Counted from the stretch's first letter, positions 10,807-23,673 are shown. The stretch: 64,000 nt of DNA from Panopea generosa (GCA_029582155.1 CM055898.1:31745919-31809918), one strand, 5' to 3'. A program made the numbers and translations. Notes: generated by a model from the letters alone, not told the origin.

Positions 10807-11359
10807 CAAAACAACAACATTGATATAAATTAGTTATATCAGTTTTCGAAATAGTAATAAGTGAAAGAGTGAGAAAAAAATTATATGCAAGGTGATATAC
10901 AATGTATCTTAGTTTATACGTTGAAAGCGGTGGTACCAACCATACACACCCACATTCAGCGGTAATATCGGCCCGCGTAGCGTCATAATGCCACTGTCAT
11001 TATTTACAATCATAGATTTTTGTAAGTATTTACTCAATTTGACATTCAAATAGCGACTTTACGATCGGTGTTATAACCTTAAAAATACACGTTCTCAAGG
11101 CGAGCGCGGCAATCATTCGTTTATATTGTAAAAATATCTTTACATTACAAAGTAGTCCATATAATAATAAAAGCCTCTTTCACGCACATTTATAAACCGC
11201 TATGTCAATATTTGAATGTTTCTTGTAATTAACGGTTAGTCGAATGTGTAAGTGTTTTAGTTAGTTTCCATTTTTATTAAGAGCCACGTCGTGTCATTAT
11301 CTAGTAATAGCTATTGGTGACGTATAATTGTAGGTCCCGTTGTTACAAGTAGGACTTAT

Positions 11360-11720
11360 TCTTAGGGCTAAAAGGTGATATGTTTAGTTTATTTATTTAT
11401 TTTTTTATAGATCTTTATCGCTTCATTTTAAAATATGATTTTATTCCTTGTTGCTTTTTTTCTTTTTCTTTTTACTCTTTATTCGATCTTATTGAATTGA
11501 AGAAAAAAAGTTTTCTTTCTTTTCGTTCTATCTTTCTTTCTCTTTTCAATTCGTTACATTTTTTTAAACTAAATTCTATCTTATTGTTTTGTAGAATTTT
11601 GTTTGTTTCTTTCCTTTCTGTCTTTCTTTCAATTTTGTTTCTTTTTTCTGTTTTTTTTTTATTTTTCTTTATTTTAACGAAATATAATAAATTATATTAA
11701 TTTTATTCTTTCTTGCTTTT
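11360..11720 (+). repeat. Polypyrimidine (TTTC/TTTT) low-complexity tract
   Basis: About 360 bp is dominated by T with TTTCTTTC runs. The open frame through it is F/L/S-rich and reflects composition only. The flanks 10807-11360 contain no supported feature. Confidence 0.7.
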
Positions 11721-11772
11721 TCTCTTTTTATGTAATTGTAGAATACGTGATACTTTCTTTCTTGTATGTAGT

Positions 11773-11877
11773 AGGCATGATACTCCAGTGGGACAGCTCT
11801 TAGAATACTGTCTCAAGTAGACACCGTCGCGATATGACCAAATAATTGTTGAAAGCGACGCTAAACACCACACAACA
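11773..11877 (+). mobile_element. SINE family G, 3' fragment
   Basis: GGCATGATACTCCAGTGGGA, then GAATACTGTCTCAAGTAGAC and CGATATGACC match the 3' half of the elements at 28330-28620 (plus) and, inverted, those at 13175, 34612 and 50700. Confidence 0.65.
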
Positions 11878-11886
11878 TTGTATGTG

Positions 11887-11925
<39 letters not shown>

Positions 11926-11926
11926 A
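11887..11926. repeat. (GTA)n microsatellite
   Basis: About 13 uninterrupted GTA repeats lie directly after the SINE-G fragment. The following 11930-12510 is T-rich and shows no supported gene. Confidence 0.9.
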
Positions 11927-12514
11927 AAATTCTTCATTCTTTAGTTTGTATTTATACCGTTCTTTTTTGTTTTCAATGAAATTTATATTCTTTCTCATTC
12001 ATATTTTTCATTTTGCTTTCTTTCTTAATGTCTTTTTTTGTGTAATTCAGTGTAAACTATATTTTCTTTATTTCTACCATTCGTTCGTTATTTTTATACG
12101 AGTTTCCTATGACTAATAACTTGCTTACATCTTACAATACTAGAGTATATTTATGTGAATATTTTAAGCCGATTTTACTTTCTCCTATTTGCAACCTTCC
12201 CTTCATATTTCTTTATTTAAACTACTTATATTTGAAATAATCCGGAATATTATCCCACTGGTTCCCCCGCTTACTGCTTTGTCACCGGTGTAATGGTACT
12301 TTATAAGTCTACAACTGATAGTATCTTGTCATTCGTTTAATATGTTGAGTCATATCATATGACAGAGACGCTTTTACTAGCGTTCATCGAAGTGTTCGTG
12401 GGCAAAGGACATGGTTCAAGAAGCCCAAATATCGGCCCTGTAAAATGCATTTCTTTTAAATATTTATTTTTCAGCAGAGCTTTGTGTATTTGTATTAAAT
12501 ATACTTTATTCTTT

Positions 12515-12722
12515 GAAAATAGCCATCTCAAGACCACTTACCTCTCACCGCTACTGTCGTAGGTTCGAGTCCCGCTGACTCCAAAATCTTTATGTAGAAA
12601 AGTTTCCTGTTAATTGATGAAGGGCGGTGGTCCTTCTCAGTCTGACTTCCTCCACCAGTAAAACTAGATATGCCATATATAACCAGCAATGTGTTAAAAA
12701 TGGCGTTAAACCCCATTTAAAG
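12515..12722 (+). mobile_element. SINE family S, 5'-truncated
   Basis: The element starts within the tRNA head (CATCTCAAGACCACTTACCT). It keeps box B GGTTCGAGTCCCGC, the core GATGAAGGGCGGTGGTCCTT and the tail AAAATGGCGTTAAACCCCAT. From 12725 to 13170 I see only AT-rich unassigned sequence. Confidence 0.8.
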
Positions 12723-13174
12723 AAAATCTTTTTAAATATGTTTTTTTTTATATTAATTTTCTGCTTTAACTCCAAAGACGGTTAAAATTAAGGAAATTGT
12801 TAATTTATCCCAATATTTGATATTTAAATAGCTTTTTATATGAAGGCATTCTTGCCACACAAAGCTATTTATTCTATTAATTGACTGGTTACCCTCTAAG
12901 AAATATGTGTAAATATTGCCTTGTGGCAAGAGTACATTCGTGATATATTTACCTAAACTGGCTTAAAATGTAGGAAAATTGCATATTTCCGCTGTTTGCA
13001 TACACTTTAATGATATTGTATTAAACGAAAAATGTGAAATAGAAAATAAACACTTATTCAAAAAAATAAAATATAATTCAATTTAAAAAAACATAAAAAG
13101 CACAAAAAAGTTTAACTTCATTGCATTATAGAGGGCCATTTTGGAGGGTTTCGTGAACCTCGTCCTTTCAGTTG

Positions 13175-13420
13175 TTGTTATATTAGGTGTAGTGTCGCTT
13201 TTAACCTTTTTACCCAGTCATATCACAACGGCGTCTACTTGAACATTATTTTAAGCACTGCCACACTAAAATATAATTCCGCAGACACATAGTATGATAC
13301 CCCACCTAGTCAGATTATACTGACACCAGGCCAACCAGACAAAGAACTATCCCCTTAATGCCGAGGCTCAAGCATGGAAGCTTCTCGTCCAATTTTTGAA
13401 GTTTTTGTAGACGGCTTCTA
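13175..13420 (-). mobile_element. SINE family G, tRNA-head-less copy
   Basis: On the plus strand CCGCAGACACATAGTATGAT, then ACCCCACCTAGTCAGATTAT and GACACCAGGCCAACCAGAC match the 34612 and 50700 elements. The tRNA-like head found there is missing here. Confidence 0.7.
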
Positions 13421-13683
13421 TAAAAGACACAGTTAATATATCTTAACAGCACATCTTTATGTCACATTTGCTTCAATAAATTTGCAGAAACAACGTTCAG
13501 TGCTTATTTTTCAAATTTGTTTTGTGTTGCTATGAGTGTATTAGGACTGGATGAATATGTTCCTTAATCATTTGGTGATATAAATCGTGGCGGTGTGAGT
13601 GCGCGTGCATGGTGTGTAAATGAGACATTCGTTCAAATCAATCTCTACCATGTTCCCGTGCTACGCTCTATTCACTTTTCGTA

Positions 13684-13920
13684 GAGTCTTGGTCTTGTAA
13701 TTTAAGGCGCCGTTTAAAGGTAGGTCATCGCGAAGTCGTGGGTTCGAGCTCACTTTGGTCCAATCACATAATATGAGACATTTCCCAGTTACTTACGGAA
13801 GAAAAGTGGTTCTATTTAAATTTATGTTTATATACATTTGGGATATTCGTTTATTATCAAAGTTGGTTGTCACACGAGTATGTAACCACATGTGTCAGAA
13901 ATGGCGCTATATTCTAATAG
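13684..13920 (+). mobile_element. SINE family S, diverged copy
   Basis: AAGGCGCCGTTTAAAGG, then the box B-like GTGGGTTCGAGCTC and the core CCCAGTTACTTACGGAAGAA, ending near TCAGAAATGGCGCTATAT. It is strongly mutated. The stretch 13920-14430 shows no other feature. Confidence 0.65.
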
Positions 13921-14428
13921 AAATGCCGTTCACCTCAGATTCTGTAAGAAATCATGCAATTTATCAAGAGCAGGGTGAACCTTTGAATGGATTGGGTTTA
14001 AATATACATTAATATAAATCGTGTCAAAGAGTGGAGTTCTTTTCATTCTTTTTTAAATCTTCCTCTCAATTGTCTTTAGAAATGTTTAAAACCTAAGCTA
14101 GGCTACAGGTAACTGGTTATGGGAAAATACGAAATATTACCTCTTGGACATAATACAGTGTCGTTCAAGTATGGTTAATTGTGGATAATCCGAGAGTACT
14201 TATAATGCGAAAGTGCCATACAATTACCACGAGGCCGCCACGGTTTGGCTGTTTTTTGGTATGGACATGACTTGCCAATTTTAGCATTCGCAACTACAAA
14301 TCAGTTGACGTTTCATTTATACTAATTACGCGAGAAAGTGTCTACAAATTCTCTTATGATGTTATAAGTTTACATAAAAACATGTATTAACAATAAGTTT
14401 ATTTATATATTATTATATACAGCGATTG

Positions 14429-15012
14429 ACCCCCCCCCCACCCACCACCACCCACCACGAAAACAACAACAGCAACAACAAAACAACAGTGAACATATCA
14501 TTTATAATTTCACCACATTTAACAGTCTCTGTGATATTATCAAATATATTAAATATATTTCACTGATAAACTTTTATGATACATATAAAATACGAAAAAG
14601 TTTATTGAATTCAATTGCGTATAGTTTTGTAGTGTACTTCCATAAGGTGTATAAAAACCGAGGTTACACGACGTAATTTAAGTTTGCATGATCTTCAATA
14701 TTTGTTTCTTATTGGAGTTTTAATATCTTTTTTCGGTAAACTAGTTCAAGCAATTACAGTTCGTTTTTCGTGTTTGGGTACCAAAGTGTGTATTAATCTT
14801 CTATATTGAGGCTAAGAATGTTAGGGTTATGTCAAAGAATTAGAAATAGATTCTTCAATAGTTACTTGGTTATGTTCGGTTATCGAAAGAAGGAAAAGAA
14901 GAACAACAACTACAACTACAAAAACAACAACTACAACAACAAAAACTGAACAACAATAACAACAAGATCAATAACACTATCACCATCAACAATATTATCA
15001 ATAAATAAAATA
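14429..15012. repeat. Low-complexity tracts (poly-C/ACCC, then CAA/CTA-rich)
   Basis: A CCCCCCCCCACCCACC tract starts near 14430. A CAACAACTACAACAAC-type tract spans about 14885-15012. Unassigned AT-rich sequence lies between them and on to about 15480. Confidence 0.7.
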
Positions 15013-15485
15013 TAAACATTTTCCCCCTAGTGACCAAAACAATATAAAAATAGATTTTACATCAGTAAGGTACACTTTTTTAAACCAGTTAACCTCATTT
15101 CAGCATCACACAACCAGTTTTCAGACCATGAAGAAAATAAAAAGTTTTTTTTTTATAAAGACGAAAAACATGAACAAATATGCATATCGAATCTATACAA
15201 GAAACCTTTTAATACAAAATATAAATTGACTTTTATGAATCTAAATTTTGCGATCCCTTTACGTTTTGTCAGTTACTTCTACGTGTTTCTAAACTGAGAG
15301 ATTATTGTTCTGTTAAAATTGTTATTTTAAAAATGAAAACAAATGAGTTCAAGGCTAATTTATTTTTTTATTATTGAGAAGTGACACAGGTAATATTTCA
15401 TGTTTTGTGACGTGACCATTTTGTAAATATTATGTATACCCTTGGTTACTAGGCACTAAATGGATTAATCGGCACACCGCTGCTC

Positions 15486-15870
15486 CACATACATTTATTA
15501 ACTCTTCTTCAACCGAAGGTTTATTATAAAAATGTCACTTTTTATTGATAACGGTGATTTTGAATTTTGGTAGGTTGAACATTTTATAGATTTATAGAGA
15601 AAGAACATAGCAAGATAATGCGTGGATAGGGGAAGATCGCAACAGGCGTTTGTCAAAATCGAAAAGACTGTAAATCTGGTTCCAGAAACGGAATCCCTTA
15701 AAACGTTCAAAGGTGCAGTACGCCCCACCCAAACAAAACATACAACAATTTGTGTATTGCCTCCCTAAACCTAAATTCATGGGAGGCTCCCCTTCATATA
15801 TTGAATTCGCCGAAATTCTGCTCTTATGCCAACCGAATATAAAACTCTGAACCCGGGTGTGTGTTAACAC
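15486..15870 (-). pseudogene. Probable LINE ORF2 fragment (region after the RT)
   Basis: The minus-strand translation contains KSRISANSIYEGEPPMNLGL. This resembles the segment between reverse transcriptase and RNase H in I/Jockey-type LINEs, where a (A)FRTSP..SLY.E.GEPPL-like motif is common. Frames are broken downstream and no RT core motif is present. The call rests on one short motif. A neutral open frame is the alternative. Confidence 0.35.
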
Positions 15871-16334
15871 GGATGGGCGTCAACGATGTCCTTTTCTCCC
15901 CTTCTAGTTCTTTCTGATCCAATCTCACCTTTTTTCTTATTATCATTTTTATATGTGTTTCTTAAATAAGGCATATTATGAAACATTTCTTTCAAGGACG
16001 AGCTGCAGTTATGCAGTAGTTCAGCTTTAATTCATTTCAATGACACCCGCTTTCCACCATGTTGGAAGCACCCAATTATCGCCTGTACACCAAGTTATTC
16101 TATCTACTTATTTTTACACGGGTTGGCTATGAAGGTGCAAATTGAAAATGTAGACGGTGATATAAAACCTACCACCTGCAAGCACAATAGGCAATATTGA
16201 CCACGGCGCTTAGTACTTTATCTCATACATTTTATATAGTGACCCGGTCATGGCTATATTCTAAAATTTAAAGCTTACTATTAAAGTATGTTGAATCAAT
16301 TCCAACATTTCAATATTTATTTAAGACAATATAT

Positions 16335-18720
16335 CATTGGGAAAGTCATAAATCTAGCAACACACATTTCTAGAACGCTTTGTGGTGTGAATGAAGAGTA
16401 TGATAGGGAAAATCATTCATCTAGCGACACACCTTTCTAGAACACTTTGTGATGTGAATGGAGAGTATGATAGGGAGAATCATTCATCTAGCAACACACA
16501 TTTCTAGAACACTTTGTGGTGTGAATGGAGAGTATGATAGGAAGAATCATTCATCTAGCAACACACATTTCTAGAACACTTTGTGGTGTGAATGAAGAGT
16601 CTGATAGGGAAAATCATTCATCTAGCAAAACACATTTCTAGAACACTTTGTGGTGTGAATGAAGAGTATAATAGGGAGAATCACTCATTTAGCAACACAC
16701 ATTTCTAGAACACTTTATGATGTGAATGGAGAATCTGATAGGGAGAATCACTCATCGAGCAACACACATTTCTAGAACACTTTGTGGTGTGAATGGAGAG
16801 TATGATAGGGAGAATCACTCATCTAGCAACACACATTTCTAGAACACTTTGTGATGTGAATGGAGAGCCTGATAGGGAGAATCACTGATCTATCAACACA
16901 CATTTCCAGAACACTTTGTGGTGTGAATGGAGAGTATGATAGGGAGAATCACTCATCTAACAACATACATTTCCAGAACACTTTGTGGTGTGAATGAATA
17001 GTCTGATAGGGAGAATCATTCATCTAGCAACACACATTTCTAGAACACTTTGTGGTGTGAATGGAGAGTCTGATAGGGAGAATCACTGATCTATCAACAC
17101 ACATTTCCAGAACACTTTGTGGTGTGAATGGAGAGTATGATAGGGAGAATCACTCATCTAACAACACACATTTCCAGAACACTTTGTGGTGTGAATGAAT
17201 AGTCTGATAGGGAGAATCATTCATTAAGCAACACACATTTATAGAACACTTTGTGGTGTGAATGGAGAGTCTGATAGGGAGAATCACTCATCTAGCAACA
17301 CACATTTCTAGAACACTTTGTGGTGTGAATGGAGAGTATGATAGGGAAAATCACTCATCTAGCAACACACATTTCTAGAACACTTTGTGGTGTGAATGGA
17401 GTGTCTGATAGGGAGAATCACTCATATATCAACACACATTTCTAGAACACTTTGTGGTGTGAATGGAGAGTATGATAGGGAGAATCACTGATCTATCAAC
17501 ACACCTTTCCAGAACACTTTGTGGTGTGAATGGAGAGTATGATAGGGATAATCACACATCTAGCAACACACATTTCCAGAACACTTTGTGGTGTGAATGG
17601 AGAGTCTGATAGGGAGAATCATTCATCTAGCAACACACATTTCTAGAACACTTTGTGGTGTGAATGGAGAGTCTGATAGGGAGAATCACTCATCTAGCAA
17701 CACACATTTCTAGAACACTTTGTGATGTGAATGGAGAGTCTGATAGGGAGAATCACTGATCTATCAACACACCTTTCCAGAACACTTTGTGGTGTGAATG
17801 GAGAGTATGATAGGGAGAATCACTCATCTAACAACACACATTTCCAGAACACTTTGTGGTGTGAATGAATAGTCTGATAGGGAGAATCATTCATCTAGCA
17901 ACACACATTTCTAGAACACTTTGTGGTGTGAATGGAGAGTCTGATAGGGAGAATCACTCATCTAGCAACACACATTTCTAGAACACTTTGTGGTGTGAAT
18001 GGAGAGTATGATAGGGAGAATCACTCATCTAGCAACACACATTTCTAGAACACTTTGTGGTGTGAATGGAGTGTCTGATAGGGAGAATCACTCATATATC
18101 AACACACATTTCTAGAACACTTTGTGGTGTGAATGGAGAGTATGATAGGGAGAATCACTCATCTAGCAACACACATTTCTAGAACACTTTGTGGTGTGAA
18201 TGGAGAGTATGATAGGGAGAATCACTCATCTAGCAACACACATTTCTAGAACACTTTGTGGTGTGAATGGAGAGTATGATAGGGAGAATCACTCATCTAG
18301 CAACACACATTTCTAGAACACTTTGTGGTGTGAAAGGAAAGTATGATAGGGAGAATCACTCATCTAGCAACACACATTTCTAGAACACTTTGTGGTGTGA
18401 ATGGAGAGTATGATAGTGAGAATCATTCATCTAGCAACACACCCTTCTCGAACAATGGATGATGTGAATAAGCACATGATAAAGAGAATCGCACATCTAG
18501 CAACACACCCCTTTAGAATACAAGATGGTGTGAATGGAGAATATGATAAGGAGAACCATTCATCTAGCAACACACATTTCTCAAACAACAGATGATGTGA
18601 ATGAAACAAATGATTGAGACAATCACACATCTGTCAAAATAAATTTCTAGAACAATAGTTGGTGTGAATAGAAATCTGATGAACAAAATTACACATCTAC
18701 AAACACACATAGAAAACAGC
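16335..18720. repeat. 67-bp satellite (about 32 full units plus degenerate units) with a TTCnnGAA core
   Basis: The unit is AGGGAGAATCACTCATCTAG, then CAACACACATTTCTAGAACA, then CTTTGTGGTGTGAATGGAGA and GTATGAT. Units from 16360 to 18450 are highly alike. Those from 18450 to 18720 decay progressively. The core varies as TTCTAGAA, TTCCAGAA or TTCTCGAA, so TTCnnGAA is kept in all but about one of the full units. A three-unit higher-order block (GATCTATC, then CATCTAAC, then GAATGAATAGTC) recurs near 16860, 17065 and 17730. No coding potential is supported. Confidence 0.95.
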
Positions 18721-18724
18721 ATAG

Positions 18725-19880
18725 TATTTAACCCGGCCCAGTAAATGCGCCCTCTAATGTGTAACAAAAGTTTTATCCCTTGTTTATATCTAGATGTTTC
18801 CTATTAATGTCCTGTCAGGTTGAACTAGCCTGCCATTTAGTGGTAATGTTGTTATTTTGCATACAGGCACCACCTTGCTATACTCAATAAAATGAATTAT
18901 GTGAAAGAATTGGTTGACGCTTGTTGTTTGCTCGAAGAGTTCTGGTAGTCAAATTAAAATAAAAAAAAAGAGCATTAAGAACTTGTGTTAATTAAAGCTA
19001 CTTACTTTGCAATTGATACAATACACATCTGTCATCCCTGGCCACGAAATATTTGGTCTATATTTTACCTTGCCATTATAACAATTAGACTTTGTACATA
19101 GAAACAAAATCTGAATGACAGGATTGTCACTAGGACATTTTAGAATGAGCCAAAAGGTGTGAAAATGAATCTCCCACAATTTAAGAAGTAAGTCAACTAG
19201 ACAATGGTGATTGCCATCATTCCTCTGTCCAATATTGATATTGAAATTGCTGATCTGACCAAATGATCAAATACAAGGACAATTTAAATACATAAGTGCG
19301 ATAAATTTCCTACCCTAATCTGTTATAAATACAGACAAGGAGTTACAGCATTTGACAATATGTGTGTCAATAATGACGACTATTGGACATTATTCCGCAC
19401 ACATTTGCTTTATCTAAACCAGGTCCTACATGTTAAAATGAAACTGGACATTACGACCGTTCTTTTTGTGTGTTTTAAAAATTAAGTCAATACCACAAAA
19501 TCATTCACAATGGTGGACCTTGAGTGTTTATTCGTTGAGGTAAATATTTTGATATTTTCTAACTGTAGTTAATGAAGTTGCTAATGGTCAAGGTATTGAT
19601 AAAACCCATGTTAACTGAGGCAATAACGTCACTTGCACGGGGCAGGTTAACAATATTTGAAGTGATCGAAACAATAATGTAGGTGTCGGTACGTGTCCTT
19701 TGAAAAGTTGAAAAGAGTATCGACTATGTGCTAAGTAATACCGATCAACATATAAATCGAATTTTTAACTTGTCAAATATATCGAATTTTGTTAATATAT
19801 TATAATAACATTTCCTTTTCACAGCTGGAGTATTTTACATTTTTTTCTACGTTAGATTATGAATACACTAAAGGCACATT
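18725..19880. other. Gene-free AT-rich stretch
   Basis: No supported gene, SINE or tandem repeat is seen. Confidence 0.5.
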
Positions 19881-19884
19881 ACCA

Positions 19885-20195
19885 CCCGAAATAGCGGTTG
19901 TAAATAAGCACATTGTTTCTTCTTCTTTAAACATGCATTTTTTTCTTATTTTAATGCTCATTTTTTTCATTTGAATGACATTAATGGTGTATTTTGAACA
20001 TTTTGAAAGTTTAGTAATTTTTGATTTGTGAATTCAGAAAAAAAATGTTGCTTGGAAATTGGGGTATGAATACATGATTTCGGACATCCAACTTCAGTCT
20101 GCCAACAGTGTTTATTCTGGACAGAAAAAATCTCTCGGATGACACAGCCTCCTTTTTGTCATGATATTTTGGTTGTGTTGTTGTAGTGTTGATGT
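19885..20195 (+). repeat. Dispersed repeat D, copy 1
   Basis: The stretch shares CTTATTTTAATGCTCATTTT, GCTTGGAAATTGGG and ATATTTTGGTT in the same order and orientation with 22500-22790, separated by about 2.6 kb. It is too diverged to assign to a transposon class. Confidence 0.65.
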
Positions 20196-20449
20196 ATTTT
20201 ATGCAACATTTATAAAAAAATGCATATGTTATTATTTGTTTTGTTGGTGCTTGCATATTTAAAGTACATAGAAACTGATGTACGGGGAATGAAAAGTAGT
20301 CCAAGTCGCGTATGATTATTTTGGCGGTGACGGGCCAAGACATGCGCAGGGTTATGTCTTTGGAAAAAATCGGGATAAAAATGACAAAAAAAAATAGATT
20401 AGTGGTAAAATGCTAAATTATTGTGTCAATTATTTTATGATTGAATACG

Positions 20450-20600
20450 ACTCAGGTCGGAGGCGGAGGTAGTGATGAAGGGGAAGTCGTCCGTGAATGA
20501 ACTTCCATATGCATCTGAAGTTGTTCTTCACCAGAAATATTTGCCAAACATAGCATGCACAGTGTGTTCAAAATGGCGTTAACCCATTCGCATAAATATA
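20450..20600 (+). mobile_element. SINE family S, 3' fragment
   Basis: The core-like GAAGTTGTTCTTCACCAGAA and the tail GTGTTCAAAATGGCGTTAAC are recognisable. The tRNA head is absent. Confidence 0.55.
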
Positions 20601-21000
20601 ATTCAATTATTATCACGATAAGATGAGTGGAATTTGATTTATAAGTTTGAACGAAACACGTTTTCTCTTTAGGGCGTACACTGTTGACAATGTAGACGTA
20701 GACTTCAAAAATGTGATTAAGTTATTAAAGTCAGTGATTGTAAATTTTCAAGAAATGGATCAAAATGCACTTAGTGAAAATTCAGACCAACAAAGAGTAA
20801 TTTCAGGTTCATTCGGTGCTTAGCATCGTTTCTCTCCACCAATAGAACTTGTAGCTATGTAATTAAATTAGATGAAAAAAACAACAACAACAAATGACAT
20901 ACAGAAGTTGGTATGACCTTTGTGAATATGTTACACAAAATCCCTTGCCTTTTCCCAGTCCAATATTGAAGAGCTACACACTTATATAATACGACGCCTA

Positions 21001-21452
21001 GCTACTTTGTGGTAGTTCGCTGTGTTCCTTTCCTATTTTGTGACATCTTGCGTAAGTTATCAATAACCTTGTGTCATGTACACTTATACTATGAAGTCTT
21101 AGCTTTCGCTTCAGTTTTTTTAAATACAGTACCGCAATTTCTCGTTAACAGCGCACCCTAGCGGTATGTATATTTTTTTTTCGAACGATTTTCGCCGTTT
21201 TCCACTTATAAAATGGTCAATATGAATGAAAAAATTGTTTTAATAACATTTTTTATTACTTATTTTTATTTCCTGTGATATGATTATAACTTTTATACCG
21301 ATTAAACGCAAATTATGTTAACGAGAAACTGCGTTACTATACTTGAAGTGAAAACGAAGACTTCACAGTATGACTGTATAGACTATAAATAATTTACGTG
21401 CGATGTCACAAAAATCGGATAGGAACACCGCGAACTACCTTAAACAATATAT
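21001..21452. mobile_element. Foldback element with about 110-bp inverted arms
   Basis: The left arm (21001-21120) contains GGTAGTTCGCTGTGTTCCTT, TTTTGTGACATCTTGCG and TATGAAGTCTTAGCTTTCGC. The right arm (21341-21452) is its inverse with about 80-85% agreement by eye. The arms enclose a smaller TA-flanked inverted-repeat element at 21127-21339. No transposase is present, so it is a non-autonomous element of unknown superfamily. Confidence 0.75.
21127..21339. mobile_element. MITE (213 bp) nested inside the foldback, TA target site
   Basis: The left end is CAGTACCGCAATTTCTCGTT. The right end read on the minus strand is TAGTAACGCAGTTTCTCGTT. TA dinucleotides flank both ends (21125-21126 and 21340-21341). 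The CAGTA-type termini and TA duplication point to a Tc1/mariner or pogo-like non-autonomous element. Confidence 0.7.
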
Positions 21453-22092
21453 ACGCCTTGATATTGCGAGGTTGTGCCTATCATCTCACACATTAATAAT
21501 CGAGACAGGTAGATATATGTTCCAATGTCATCAGTAATATTTACAACTCCCCTTACATGTTCCAATGTCAGCAACAGAACAAACTTAGAAGACAGATATT
21601 TTCGCTGTATCTTTATTCGACTACATGATTTACATCGTTCCTTTCTTCGTCCAAAACATAAACCGAAACTGAGAGACTTATCGTGTACTCAACATATTCT
21701 ATATGTTTCTCTAATATTCAGCAAAATGTACATTAATAAACATGTCTTCTGTGGTCACGTTTAAAGCATTTCAAGGTCATTCATAAAAACCATCTCATTA
21801 AGAAAACAATATATTAAGCATGTAAGAACGAGAATATGTGAAACACACATGTATGTATTTATTCTACGGCATGTATATTTAATTGATATATTCTGTTTAT
21901 TTTCGGGACTGTCAGAGAAGACCATGGACCGTACAAAATTAATAACATGTATGCATGTTGGCGTTTTCGCACAAGGTTAAACCTATACCAACTATTTGTT
22001 TTATAAATTTATCTAAGTATAGTCACAATTCCAATAATAACGTGACTTTATAGCATTTGTATATTGAAGTAATTTTAAAATACAAATAATAA

Positions 22093-22371
22093 ATGAGTGA
22101 CTTTGATACATATTTAATAACACGTTTAGAAAGACACGGACGCGTATTTCAGTTAGGCGGTTCTTTAGATATTAAAGATGTACATCATTTTATTCTGATA
22201 TGTCCGTGGTACACCAGCATAAAAATAGATTTATTTTCAACTATTATTCCAGGCGCCCGAGACTATTTGAATTTATTTGTTTACATCAGACAAATAAAAT
22301 ACATCATTAATTTGAGTATATTTAATTATGATTTTCCCCCGATTTCATTGAATGTTTTAAACAATTTTTAA
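22093..22371 (+). pseudogene. LINE ORF2 C-terminal remnant
   Basis: The translation includes DIKDVHHFILICPWYTSIK followed by an L/F-rich stretch. This resembles the end of LINE ORF2 proteins, where a (E)D..HFLL.CP.Y..LR motif closes the protein downstream of the reverse transcriptase. No upstream RT core is visible, so this is a 5'-truncated or degraded insertion. Confidence 0.55.
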
Positions 22372-22499
22372 ACAAAGTAATCCATTATTTTATATTTGTT
22401 AATACTTAATACCACGTAAGGAAATCTAGTATCTTTATCTTTATAGCCAAAGTACCACCATTGGAAACAGGAAATGCTTCCGTGGGGTTCCGTCGCATA

Positions 22500-22790
22500 A
22501 TGGCGGTTATAATAATCCTTGTTTCTTCTTATTTAAAAATGCACTTTCCTTATTTTAATGCTCATTTTTTATTTGAATGTCATTATTGATGTACTTTGAA
22601 CATTTTGAAATGTCATGTTTGAAATGTGAATTTTGAAAAAAAATTGATGCTTGGAAATTGGGTTATGAATACATTATTTCGGAAGTTTACTTTCAATGTG
22701 TGAACAATATACACACTAAACAAAAAGCAATCTCTTATATAACACAAGACCCCTACTTTTCTCATCATATTTTGGTTATGCAGAAGTTGA
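22500..22790 (+). repeat. Dispersed repeat D, copy 2
   Basis: Same order of shared blocks as 19885-20195, including CCTTATTTTAATGCTCATTT and GATGCTTGGAAATTGGG. Confidence 0.65.
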
Positions 22791-23008
22791 CAAACAATAA
22801 AATGTAAGTTTCACTTCTTTCATTTGGGTCTCTCTATAGATGATAAGCCTTCAAACTTTTATTATTTACTATAGAATAAAGAACAAACCTCAATGGTGGG
22901 ATTACACCATACACACATGTAATGCTTTAAATGAATTCTCACTATGTTCATCATCTAATTATCAAAGTCTTCTTCTTCATTATGTTATGTTAATGTTTAA
23001 TCTTTACA

Positions 23009-23228
23009 CAGGGGTTTTCCGTGGCCGAGCGGTCTCAAGATGACTTACCTCTTAGTGGTAAGGTAGTAGGTTTGAGTCGCTTGCCCCGCATTAAGTGAGA
23101 ATGTTTGCCAGTTACTTGTAGAAATAAGATGGTTCTACTCAGATTCATTCTGAGGTCTTCCTTCACCAGTAAAACTTGAGATGTCATATATAACCTGTGT
23201 TGAATCTGGCGTTAAACACCATTTAAAA
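23009..23228 (+). mobile_element. SINE family S, nearly full length
   Basis: The head TTTTCCGTGGCCGAGCGGTC has an intact box A. A mutated box B (GGTTTGAGTC), the core GTTACTTGTAGAAATAAGAT, GGTTCTACTCAGATTCATTC and the tail CTGGCGTTAAACACCATTTA follow. Confidence 0.8.
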
Positions 23229-23252
23229 ACTCTTTACGCTTCGCTTACAAAT

Positions 23253-23673
23253 GCGTTAAGCCCGTTTTCCATGGCGCGTATCATTACTGTGCTGTTTTTC
23301 CCCTAAGCTACTTTTTGTCGCGCAGTATTAACAGGCGGACAGACAATCAATTTCCATGATGCAGATTGTCTGAGCAGAGTTGATAGAGGTACATGTGTGA
23401 AAATACACATGTATTTATTGTGTAGTGCCCATCCAAAGTGAGTTTCCACGCATTGTACATTCAGACAATCGTAAAAAAAATAGCCTAAACTGGCGACTTT
23501 AATCCGTGCGGTTATGAGTCAGCGCAGAAATCTGCTCCGATGGAAACGAAAGTATGCTACATAGTGTGAAGCGATTTTTACAAAAGCAGCGCCTGCTGTG
23601 CGCATACAAACCCCTGCGATTTAGGCACCGAAACCGTCAGAATAATACGCGCCATAGAAAAAGGCCTTTACGC
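23253..23673. mobile_element. MITE-like element (about 420 bp) with about 27-bp imperfect TIRs
   Basis: Left GCGTTAAGCCCGTTTTCC then ATGGCGCGTA mirrors the right end, whose reverse complement is GCGTAAAGGCCTTTTTCT then ATGGCGCGTA. Inside, TACATGTGT and ACACATGTA form a 9-bp hairpin at 23390-23413. No transposase is present. It lies directly after the SINE-S tail and about 300 bp upstream of a coding exon. Confidence 0.65.
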
